Below the pieces are notes generated by a model. The model worked only from the letters and a program-made list of their open reading frames with translations, had not been told where the DNA came from and did not search any database. A stretch of DNA of 64,000 bases, taken from Prevotella sp. UBA2739 (GTDB taxonomy: Bacteria; Bacteroidota; Bacteroidia; Bacteroidales; Bacteroidaceae). Each line of letters begins with the position of its first letter. The stretch's first letter is position 1. Position numbers and translations under genes: made by a program. The stretch covers positions 116,079 through 180,078 of the forward strand of contig DEJV01000002.1 in the NCBI GenBank assembly GCA_002353525.1. Reading direction: 5' to 3'. Shown in pieces: positions 18,201 to 25,073 of this stretch.

Positions 18201-18739
18201 CCGAAGAGCTGCACATCGTAGTGCACCATTTCCCACTTTAGGTCGTTGCCGCCGGCAGTCCAGTGGTTATGATAGATGGCCTTGTCGCCGTCGATAGTGA
18301 TAAAGTCCTTGGCAGGATCGCCAGCCAACTCGCGGTCGAAATCGGTGGCGGTGACGATAGTCTCCACGTTTTCGGCAAAGCGTCGTGCTGTCTCTTTGAC
18401 GATGCTGAAAGCCACAGGCATGACATCGTTGAGGGCTTTTTCGTAGATGTCAAGCGCCTCTTTGTCGAGTTTGTCAATCTGATTGAAGATGGCCTCGCGC
18501 TCGTCGAGCGGGGTATCTTCAATAGTAGCCTTGAGCTGGGCTATTTTTTCTTTCTGTTCGTTAGCAGAATTTTGTACGTACTTTTGGATTTCTTTTGTCT
18601 TAGCACGTAGTTCGTCATTGCTCAGAGCTTGTATCTCCGGATATACAGCCTTCACTTTCTCAACGAGAGGCTGTATGAGTTTCATGTCACGAGAGGATTT
18701 GTCGCCGAACAATGACCTCAGAAATTTGTTGAAATTCAT
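15248..18739 (-). CDS. secA: Preprotein translocase ATPase SecA
   Basis: 1,163 residues, long for SecA but usual for Bacteroidetes, which carry an insertion in the first nucleotide-binding region (about 330-520, including YLADAKQKISEGQKLIDAGN). Walker A ATGEGKTLVATLP, DEAD-like VDEVDSVLID, TNMAGRGTDIKL and QLRGRAGRQGDPGSS of the second motor domain are intact. The C-terminus has the SecB/lipid-binding zinc motif DPCPCGSGKKFKNCHG. It drives Sec-dependent export at the inner membrane. A minus-strand TAACTTTGC (18782-18790) may be its -7 box. Confidence 0.97.
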   Translation of the reverse strand: MNFNKFLRSLFGDKSSRDMKLIQPLVEKVKAVYPEIQALSNDELRAKTKEIQKYVQNSANEQKEKIAQLKATIEDTPLDEREAIFNQIDKLDKEALDIYEKALNDVMPVAFSIVKETARRFAENVETIVTATDFDRELAGDPAKDFITIDGDKAIYHNHWTAGGNDLKWEMVHYDVQLFGGEVLHQGKIAEMATGEGKTLVATLPVFLNALTGNGVHVVTVNDYLAKRDSEWMGPLYMFNGLSVDCIDKHRPNSPERRKAYQADITFGTNNEFGFDYLRDNMAISPADLVQRRHNYAIVDEVDSVLIDDARTPLIISGPVPKGDDQMFEEYQPLVERLVGVQRQLATQYLADAKQKISEGQKLIDAGNKKDGEKMQEEGFLSLYRSHKSLPKNKPLIKYLSEEGIKAGMLKTEEYYMANNNREMPKAVEPLYFVVDEKLNSCDMTDKGTEWMARQVNDKELFVLPDITAQLSALENETDLTEEERLNKKDELLNHYAVQSERVHTIQQLLKAYCMFNKDDEYVVIDGEVKIVDEQTGRIMEGRRWSDGLHQAVEAKEHVKVEAATQTFATITLQNYFRMYHKLAGMTGTASTEAGEFWDIYKLDVVEIPTNRPVIRNDQDDRVYKTQREKYNAVIDEIINMRVSGRPTLVGTTSVEISELLSKMLNMRKIPHQVLNAKLHQKEADIVALAGQSTQGSAWVAADGRAFCDKPSALRYNEELAESDKKYADIDPSHVDEEQRLLGAVTIATNMAGRGTDIKLSPEVKQAGGLAIIGTERHESRRVDRQLRGRAGRQGDPGSSVFYVSLEDKLMRLFASERIASVMDRLGFKDGERIESPMISRSIERAQKKVEENNFGIRKRLLEYDDVMNKQRTVIYSKRHHALIGERIGMDIANTLWDRVVNIIENNDYEGCREQFLKVFAMECPFTEKELIENKREELQERAFNEAMASFTRKTDRIQSVAWPIIKRVYEEQGQIYERIMVPVTDGKRVYNIACNLKEAYDTECKSVVKDFEKSILLHIIDDSWKENLRELDELKHSVQNASYEQKDPLLIFKLESVKIWDNMINGMNNRIVSILMRGAIPEMAPEQEVREAAPEQRSQRYTEQKDDLVDQNQQAAARHDTRENAQRVNRTPIVKDKLPGRNDPCPCGSGKKFKNCHGRGIV

Positions 18740-18781
18740 CTTTTTATCTTGTTTTTGTTGTTACGAATTAAAAAAAACGGT

Positions 18782-18790
18782 GCAAAGTTA
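18782..18790 (-). promoter_or_regulatory. -7 box TAACTTTGC before secA
   Basis: Minus-strand TAACTTTGC, 43 bases before the secA start; a TTTG lies only 14 bases upstream, so the -33 element is unclear. Confidence 0.45.
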
Positions 18791-18877
18791 CAAAAAATCA
18801 ACCGCAAATTACGATTTTGATTGTTAATCTAATCAAAATCTTCTAAACTCGCAGTTTTTTTGCTAAGATGGAGTAAC

Positions 18878-20308
18878 TTAGTCAAGAGGTGTGGCAGAGC
18901 AGGCGTTGGGTGCCCGTATGCGAATAGCTCTGGCTAAGGTTGGTGCAATACGGTCGGCTGTGACAGATGTGTTCACCCGTTGGGGCTTCGTTCCGGCTCC
19001 GTAGATGATGATGGGGAACGATGGTGTGGATGAACGGTACTGATAGGTCTGGTGCACATCCTCATTTTGAATGTTCCATCCTGGTGCAATCTCTATTAGG
19101 ATGTCGCCACAATTCACCGTGTTATAGCCATGGTGAATCATTTCTGTATGGCTGTCGGCCGATGCCATCAGGCGACGGATGGTATAGACGTCTCTGACAC
19201 CAGCGTTCTGTATGAGAAACTCTTCGCAGCGGCTGAGAATCTCATTCATGCTCAGCCGTTTCTCCTCCAACAGTTTGTGGTTAAGATATATTTGATTGCC
19301 GTAATATCCCTCCACATAACGTGCCTGTCCGTAGATGGCACTCAGGTAGACATTCATCAGGTTGGCCGTGCGGTTGATGTAAAATGTGCCTGTGGGAATA
19401 CGGTATTTACCATATTCGCTATTGTCATCAAGCGTATATGGCGTGGCAGTCACCACAAACAACACATTGTCTTTGCCAACCCTGCTTTCAATCGTTTTGA
19501 GCAGTCTTGCCAAATCTGTATCAAGACCTTTGTAAATGTCCTGCCGTTTTGTCAGTTTCTCATCAGCACCCGCATAGTAGGTCAGTGCCAGCAGATCGGT
19601 TGTGGCATCGATACCCATTTGGGTTCTATGGACGCATTCAAGTGCCATGTCGGTGACGGCAGTGTTGATGCCACTGGACAATTTATAGCCTGTATATTTG
19701 TGAGTTACGGCAAATTCGTTCAACCATTTTGGTACACTGCGGAAATAGTAGGCCGATGAGCACCAGCTTCCGTTCTGTTCGTCAATCCATAAGGCACCGT
19801 CGGCTGCATGCCCTGCCGACAGAATGGCAGCATCGCGAAAAGGTGAGATGCCGAAGACAATGGACCTACCTTGTGAGGCGACTTTCATTTCGTCACCCAA
19901 GGTTGACGTGAGCAGGTTCTTCGGAGAACTACTATCGAGCGTGTAGATGCCTGCATGTTGTTTGTCATCGACACACGATATAGGGCGCAGCGATTGCCTG
20001 TCAAGCCAATGTGCGGCAGAGATGCCATGGTAGTGGGGGGAGGTGCCCGACGCCAATGCAGCTACGGCAGATGCTCTGTCGACAGGCGTAAACGGATAAT
20101 AGGCATCGTTGTACACCTTTCCCTCGGCAAGCAATTTCCGGAATCCGTCGTTCCCGTAGAGTGGGGCAAACTGTTCCATGAAATCGCTACGTAGTTGGTC
20201 TATCGCAATGGTGACAACCAATCGGGGTATGTTGGCGATGGTTTGAGCTTGGGCCAGTGTGGTGGCCAACGTAGCCAAGATAGCTGTTGATATATATCGG
20301 TACCTCAT
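18878..20308 (-). CDS. Secreted alkaline-phosphatase superfamily protein
   Basis: 476 residues from ATG 20308, which overlaps the stop of the upstream DUF4105 gene (ATGA). Signal peptide MRYRYISTAILATLATTLAQ. The fold starts VVTIAIDQLRSDFMEQFAPL (metal-binding Asp), then YPFTPVDRASAVAALASGTS with the region expected to carry the Ser/Thr nucleophile, and HGYNTVNCGDILIEIAPGWN near the C-terminus. This is the PafA/phosphodiesterase-like group of Bacteroidetes periplasmic hydrolases. The substrate is unknown. Coupling to a putative lipoprotein acyltransferase is notable. Confidence 0.8.
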   Translation of the reverse strand: MRYRYISTAILATLATTLAQAQTIANIPRLVVTIAIDQLRSDFMEQFAPLYGNDGFRKLLAEGKVYNDAYYPFTPVDRASAVAALASGTSPHYHGISAAHWLDRQSLRPISCVDDKQHAGIYTLDSSSPKNLLTSTLGDEMKVASQGRSIVFGISPFRDAAILSAGHAADGALWIDEQNGSWCSSAYYFRSVPKWLNEFAVTHKYTGYKLSSGINTAVTDMALECVHRTQMGIDATTDLLALTYYAGADEKLTKRQDIYKGLDTDLARLLKTIESRVGKDNVLFVVTATPYTLDDNSEYGKYRIPTGTFYINRTANLMNVYLSAIYGQARYVEGYYGNQIYLNHKLLEEKRLSMNEILSRCEEFLIQNAGVRDVYTIRRLMASADSHTEMIHHGYNTVNCGDILIEIAPGWNIQNEDVHQTYQYRSSTPSFPIIIYGAGTKPQRVNTSVTADRIAPTLARAIRIRAPNACSATPLD

Positions 20309-21543
20309 TGTTTTGCTTTGTAATATGTTAAATGGGTGCAACACCTAATGAGCAAAGAGCATGCCACAAGCATCATGCCCTCAGCATAATGCTGGACAAC
20401 AGTTCCACAGAAGAACAGCAGCAGAAGAATGGTCCAATAGAACCACCAACGGTCGTTTTGATGACTGCGTATGCGTCTGACGGCTCTCCATGCAAAGAAA
20501 AGTGGAAGCGGATTGAAGGCCAGTAACTGTAGGTTGAAGCTTACAGTGGGATGCTGTGAAAAGATCATAACAAATAAGATGCATCCCGCTAGACCGCTAA
20601 GCAGCATCAGTGAGAGATCGTAACCCCAGAAATGCTTCTTCGTGAAATACTCGAGTAAAGTAACGGAAATAGTTAATAATAAGAGCAGAATAGCACATGT
20701 ACGAGGCCGTAATGGGAATTCTTCGGTAATGGTTTGACTAAATGCCGGAACGATAGTGATGGTTTCTTTTACTAGTTTCCATTGATGATTGTCTTTCTTG
20801 ACAATTGCAGTGGAAAAATCAGCCATGAGATGGTCGGGAAGAAACTGTTGTTCGCTCACGGTGGTAGACATGTCGGCCTTTACTCCAAGCAAGATGTCGT
20901 TGCCAAAACGTGCCCAGGGATGATCCTCGTTGTAGGCATGTATCATGTCACGGAACGATGGACCACTGTCTTGTCGTTCGTATTGTACGTATGGTTTTAG
21001 TTTACCCAACACCCTGTCACGTGCTCTGGTAGTACAGTTGTCGTAAAAATAGTTGTAGCGGTACTCTCGGTTCTCAGGCAGATAGTTCCGCTCGATAGCC
21101 TCAGCTATCTCGAGTTTTGTTTCTGCTGGAATATCGAGCACCTGCTCAGTAATGCCTCTTTGCTCATAGGCATAAGCGGCACAGAAATCATCGAAAGGCT
21201 GTACTCCCATCTCATAATCGGTAAGTCCGAAAACAAAACGAAGAATAAAATAAGGCTTGCTAAAGCTGAACATGCCATAGTTCACCGCCACGTCAATGCC
21301 CCGGTCACGATTGATGTAATGGATGGCTGTATGACCGTAAAGGCTGTACACCTCTTGCGATGGCTGACAAGTGAGCAGTCCCAGATGAATGGTAGAATCG
21401 GCATGTTGCAGGTATTCTGTCCTCATGTCGTTCGATGCAAATAGGCTCATGCTGCAGCCAAAAACAAGCAGCAGTATGGCAAAAATGTGGGTAAGAATGC
21501 TTTTAAAACGTTTCACGATGCAAAAATAACTTATATTATTCAT
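20305..21543 (-). CDS. DUF4105 membrane protein, Lnb-like (lipoprotein N-acyltransferase family)
   Basis: 412 residues from the first ATG. A hydrophobic segment (KSILTHIFAILLLVFG) precedes a periplasmic domain with SLYGHTAIHY (conserved His), NYGMFSFS and NYFYDNCTTRARD (conserved Asn-Cys-Thr-Thr), the DUF4105 hallmarks. Several transmembrane helices follow (~285-410). Bacteroides members were described as Lnb enzymes that N-acylate lipoproteins by acyl transfer; that function is inferred from family. Start choices are TTG 21573, ATG 21543 (after AAAGG) and GTG 21516; a TATTTTTGC box at 21520-21528 would suit the GTG. The stop overlaps the next ATG. Confidence 0.78.
   Translation of the reverse strand: MNNISYFCIVKRFKSILTHIFAILLLVFGCSMSLFASNDMRTEYLQHADSTIHLGLLTCQPSQEVYSLYGHTAIHYINRDRGIDVAVNYGMFSFSKPYFILRFVFGLTDYEMGVQPFDDFCAAYAYEQRGITEQVLDIPAETKLEIAEAIERNYLPENREYRYNYFYDNCTTRARDRVLGKLKPYVQYERQDSGPSFRDMIHAYNEDHPWARFGNDILLGVKADMSTTVSEQQFLPDHLMADFSTAIVKKDNHQWKLVKETITIVPAFSQTITEEFPLRPRTCAILLLLLTISVTLLEYFTKKHFWGYDLSLMLLSGLAGCILFVMIFSQHPTVSFNLQLLAFNPLPLFFAWRAVRRIRSHQNDRWWFYWTILLLLFFCGTVVQHYAEGMMLVACSLLIRCCTHLTYYKAKQ
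21520..21528 (-). promoter_or_regulatory. -7-like box TATTTTTGC near the DUF4105 start
   Basis: Minus-strand TATTTTTGC lies inside the longer reading frame; if used, translation would begin at GTG 21516 almost without leader. Confidence 0.3.
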
Positions 21544-21573
21544 ATTACGTGCCTTTATTTCGATTTTTTTCAA

Positions 21574-21582
21574 TAAATTTGC
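21574..21582 (+). promoter_or_regulatory. -7 box TAAATTTGC for the envelope cluster
   Basis: TAAATTTGC matches the Bacteroidetes -7 consensus and lies 52 bases before the beta-barrel protein start, presumably driving it with lptC and the CNNM gene. Confidence 0.5.
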
Positions 21583-21634
21583 ACCCCGAAAGGTGAAATG
21601 AGCCTTTTCATGTAGACATTATTAATATAATTAG

Positions 21635-22939
21635 ATGAATAGAAGATTAGCAAGTGCTCTCCTCGGAGTAGCCGTCGCATCTGCAACATTTGCCCAAAGC
21701 GGCACAAATTCGCCTTACAGTCAATACGGTATGGGATTGCTGAGTGATCAGACCAGCGGTTTCAACCGTGGCATGAATGGTCTTGCCATTGGTTTTCGCG
21801 AGTCGAACCAGGTGAACTATCTTAATCCTGCGTCGTATTCGTCGGTAGACTCATTGTCATTTATTTTCGATATGGGACTGTCGGGACAAATTACAAACTT
21901 CAAGGAAAACGGCATTCGCAAGAATGCGCAAAACGGTAATTTTGAGTATGCAGTGGCCGTGTTCCGTCTCATGCGTCATGTGGGTATGAGTTTTGGTGTG
22001 GTGCCATTTACGAATGTAGGATACAATTATTCTCATACCGGCTATGTGGATGAGTCGAACACCACTACATTTACGAATACTTACAGTGGCTCTGGTGGTC
22101 TTCATCAGGCTTATGTCGGCATAGGAGCCCAGTTGTTCAAGGGATTCTCTGTGGGTGGAAACATTTCTTATCTGTGGGGCGACATCTCTCGTACTATCAG
22201 TAATACCTATTCAGATGCTTATATCAACTCCATGACCAAAAGCTATTCGGCTGATGTGCGTAACTACAAATTGGATTTTGGAGTTCAGTATAGTGCCAAG
22301 ATGGGCAAGAAAGATGTGTTGACAGTAGGTGCTACCTATGGACTCGGACATAAGTTGAATGCTGATGCTACTTGCGATGTAACATCGCAAAACACCCAGA
22401 CAGGTGTGGCCCTGCCAACATCCTATGTGATTGCCAATGCACTTGAGATTCCCCATATGTTTGGTGTCGGTATCTCGGTCAATCATGATAATCGTCTGAA
22501 GATTGGAGCCGATTATAGTTTGCAGAAGTGGGGCGATGTGAGTTTCCCAACTTATGTGGTTGAGAATAATGCCGCAAAATATACCTTGAATAGTGATTAT
22601 TTCAAAAACCGGCATAAAGCAACTATTGGAGGCGAATGGAGCAAAAATCCATTAAGCCGCCGTTGGATAGATCGTGTGAAGGTGCGCGCTGGAGCTTCTT
22701 ATGCTACCCCTTACTTGAAAGTCAATGGGCAGGACGGTCCTCATGAAATCAGCGTCAGTGCCGGCTTCGGACTACCTCTTTCAAACAACATCAACAGTTA
22801 TATGGTGCGCCCCATATTGAACATCAGCGGTCAGTGGGTACGTCAGAGTGCCGATGGATTGTTGCGCGAGAACACATTCCGCATCAACATCGGACTGACT
22901 TTCAACGAGCGTTGGTTTGCTAAGTGGAAAGTTGACTGA
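21635..22939 (+). CDS. Outer-membrane beta-barrel protein
   Basis: 434 residues with a signal peptide ending ATFAQ. The mature protein is rich in alternating beta strands ending in aromatic residues (NYGFEY-, SFGVVPFTNVGYNY-, RINIGLTFNERWF) and keeps the FadL/PorV-like opening SPYSQYGMGLLSDQTSGFNR and NYLNPASYSSVDSL. It finishes close to a C-terminal aromatic segment as expected for a BAM substrate. The function is unknown. It sits directly upstream of lptC, a CNNM protein and ppiD, an order I recognise from other Bacteroidales, suggesting an envelope assembly role. Confidence 0.75.
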   Translation: MNRRLASALLGVAVASATFAQSGTNSPYSQYGMGLLSDQTSGFNRGMNGLAIGFRESNQVNYLNPASYSSVDSLSFIFDMGLSGQITNFKENGIRKNAQNGNFEYAVAVFRLMRHVGMSFGVVPFTNVGYNYSHTGYVDESNTTTFTNTYSGSGGLHQAYVGIGAQLFKGFSVGGNISYLWGDISRTISNTYSDAYINSMTKSYSADVRNYKLDFGVQYSAKMGKKDVLTVGATYGLGHKLNADATCDVTSQNTQTGVALPTSYVIANALEIPHMFGVGISVNHDNRLKIGADYSLQKWGDVSFPTYVVENNAAKYTLNSDYFKNRHKATIGGEWSKNPLSRRWIDRVKVRAGASYATPYLKVNGQDGPHEISVSAGFGLPLSNNINSYMVRPILNISGQWVRQSADGLLRENTFRINIGLTFNERWFAKWKVD

Positions 22940-22991
22940 TAAAGTGAGTCACACCATGAGCATGATAATTGATAGTTAGACGTTTTGAACT

Positions 22992-23651
22992 TTGAGAGAT
23001 TTGAGATATTTGGTTTCTTTTTTTTCCAGTCTCTTGCTGTTGTCGTTTGTGACAGGCTGCGAGGAAAGCGTTGAGCACACGGCGCCTGCCATCCTTGAGC
23101 GCGATTCTGCCTCAATGATGACCACATGGGGCGTGAACACACTCATTAGCGACTCGGGCGTAATGCGTTATCGCATTGTGACCGAGAAGTGGGAAGTGAA
23201 CACGGTGCGCAACCCGTCGCGTTGGATTTTTGAGAAAGGATTGTTCCTGGAACAGTTTGATGAGACCTTTCACGTTGAAGCCTATATTCAATGTGACACA
23301 GCTTTCTATTATGACCAGCAACGGCTTTGGCATCTGAAGAGCCGTGTCCGCGTGCGTACAAAAGACGGGCTGCGCTTCTCCAGCGAAGAACTGTATTGGG
23401 ATCAGATGCGACACGAGATGTATTCCAATCGTTTCTCGCACCTCATTACTCCCCAACGTGAGATGCAAGGGAGCTATTTCCGGTCTGACGAGCGTATGAC
23501 ACGCTATATGGTGAGCAATTCGAAAGGATCGTTCGTCAAGAGCGACATGGAAAACAGTGGTGATACCATTATCCATGCTCCTGATTCGGTGAAGGCGGCC
23601 AAACGTCCTCAGACAACGTCAAAGCGAAAGACAAAAATGATAACACCATGA
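22992..23651 (+). CDS. lptC: LPS export protein LptC (lipoprotein form)
   Basis: 219 residues. An in-frame TGA at 22986-22988 limits the start; the only early options are TTG codons at 22992, 23001 and 23010, so this gene appears to begin with TTG. The N-terminus LVSFFSSLLLLSFVTGCEES is a lipoprotein signal, typical of Bacteroidetes LptC instead of a TM anchor. The LptC beta-jellyroll follows with DTAFYYDQQRLWHLKSRVRV and TKDGLRFSSEELYWDQ. LptC forms part of the bridge carrying LPS to the outer membrane. The stop overlaps the next ATG. Confidence 0.82.
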   Translation: MRDLRYLVSFFSSLLLLSFVTGCEESVEHTAPAILERDSASMMTTWGVNTLISDSGVMRYRIVTEKWEVNTVRNPSRWIFEKGLFLEQFDETFHVEAYIQCDTAFYYDQQRLWHLKSRVRVRTKDGLRFSSEELYWDQMRHEMYSNRFSHLITPQREMQGSYFRSDERMTRYMVSNSKGSFVKSDMENSGDTIIHAPDSVKAAKRPQTTSKRKTKMITP

Positions 23652-24955
23652 ACGAAATAGACCTACCGATTATTATCAGTCTGCTGGTGACCATGGTCTT
23701 CTCAGCATTTTTCTCTGGCATGGAGATTGCCTTTGTTTCGAGCAATCGGATGCTGGCGGAAATGGACCGTGACCACCGTAATGGACTATCGCAGAGGGCA
23801 TTGGATGTGTTTTATAAGCATCCTAATAACTTTGTGAGTACCATGCTTGTGGGCAATAATATCGCACTTGTCATCTATGGTATTCTTTTTGCTCGAATCT
23901 TTGATGCCACGCTCTTTGCGGGTTTGAGCGACGGTGCCCGCGTTACAGCCGACACGTTGCTTTCTACGCTGGTGGTGCTCTTTACAGGTGAGTTTTTGCC
24001 CAAGACACTCTTCAAAAACAGTCCCAACTCCTTGTTGGCATTCTTTGCGGTGCCGGCATGGATATGCTATGTTGTGCTGTGGCCCATCAGTCGATTCTCT
24101 ACATTCCTATCACGTGTCTTTATGCGGCTGGTAGGTATTAAAATTGAAAAAGAAGAAGGTGATGAGGCTTTCTCGAAAGTAGACCTTGACTATCTGGTGC
24201 AGACGAGCATTGACAATGCCCGCGACGATGAGAAAATCGACGATGAGGTGAAAATCTTCCAAAATGCGCTGGATTTCTCAGAGCTGAAGGTACGCGACTG
24301 CATGAAGCCACGTACAGAAATAGATGCTGTTGAGGATATTGCTGAACTGGCAGAACTGAAAGCACGCTTTGTGGAAAGTGGCCACTCGAAAATCATCGTG
24401 TTCCATGATGACATTGACCATATCACAGGCTATGTCCACTCATCCGATTTGTTTAAGATGGCTGGTAAAACCAGCGATACGCAGTTGCTCCACGAAAGTC
24501 AGCTGATGGTACGTAAGATGCCTTTTGTGCCTGAGACCATGACAGCACGTAAATTGATGCATATTTTCCTTCAGCAGAAGAAGAGCCTGGCAGTTGTTGT
24601 CGATGAGTTTGGCGGTACGAGTGGTATTGTATCGCTTGAAGATATTGTGGAGGAGATTTTCGGTGACATAGAAGACGAGCACGACAATTCCAACCTTGTC
24701 AGCAAGATGCTTCCAGATGGCGATTATCTGCTGTCGGCCCGCTTGGAAATAGACAAGGTGAACGAGCGTTTCAATCTTGATCTTCCTGAGAGCGATGAGT
24801 ATATGACCGTAGGCGGACTCATCCTTCATGAGTATCAAAGTTTCCCGAAACTCAATGAGGTGGTACGTGTGGCAAATCGCTTTGAGTTCCGTATTATTAA
24901 GAACACAATGACAAAAATAGAGCTCGTAAGGCTAAAAGTGCTCGATGAAAAGTAA
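23648..24955 (+). CDS. CNNM/CorC-family membrane protein (DUF21, CBS pair, CorC_HlyC)
   Basis: 435 residues. N-terminal DUF21 with about four TM helices (IIISLLVTMVFSAFFSGMEI, LLSTLVVLFTGEFLPKTLF), then two CBS domains (~205-335; MKPRTEIDAVEDI, LAVVVDEFGGTSGIVSLEDI) and a C-terminal CorC_HlyC transporter-associated domain (YMTVGGLILHEYQSFPKLNE). These proteins are implicated in Mg2+/metal efflux; the Bacteroidetes form is related to gliding-associated GldE. It is coupled to lptC by ATGA overlap. Confidence 0.88.
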   Translation: MNEIDLPIIISLLVTMVFSAFFSGMEIAFVSSNRMLAEMDRDHRNGLSQRALDVFYKHPNNFVSTMLVGNNIALVIYGILFARIFDATLFAGLSDGARVTADTLLSTLVVLFTGEFLPKTLFKNSPNSLLAFFAVPAWICYVVLWPISRFSTFLSRVFMRLVGIKIEKEEGDEAFSKVDLDYLVQTSIDNARDDEKIDDEVKIFQNALDFSELKVRDCMKPRTEIDAVEDIAELAELKARFVESGHSKIIVFHDDIDHITGYVHSSDLFKMAGKTSDTQLLHESQLMVRKMPFVPETMTARKLMHIFLQQKKSLAVVVDEFGGTSGIVSLEDIVEEIFGDIEDEHDNSNLVSKMLPDGDYLLSARLEIDKVNERFNLDLPESDEYMTVGGLILHEYQSFPKLNEVVRVANRFEFRIIKNTMTKIELVRLKVLDEK

Positions 24956-24994
24956 TTTCTAAGAGAAAAATTCCTTTATTTCATAAAATTGTAG

Positions 24995-25003
24995 TAATTT
25001 TGC
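24995..25003 (+). promoter_or_regulatory. -7 box TAATTTTGC for ppiD
   Basis: Exact TAnnTTTGC match ~70 bases before the ppiD start, so ppiD has its own promoter in the 118-base gap after the CNNM gene. Confidence 0.55.
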
Positions 25004-25073
25004 AGGCAATTGTGAAAAAACGAGATAGTTAGATCAAAGAATAAAAACAACAAAATAAAAAACAAAAACAAAA

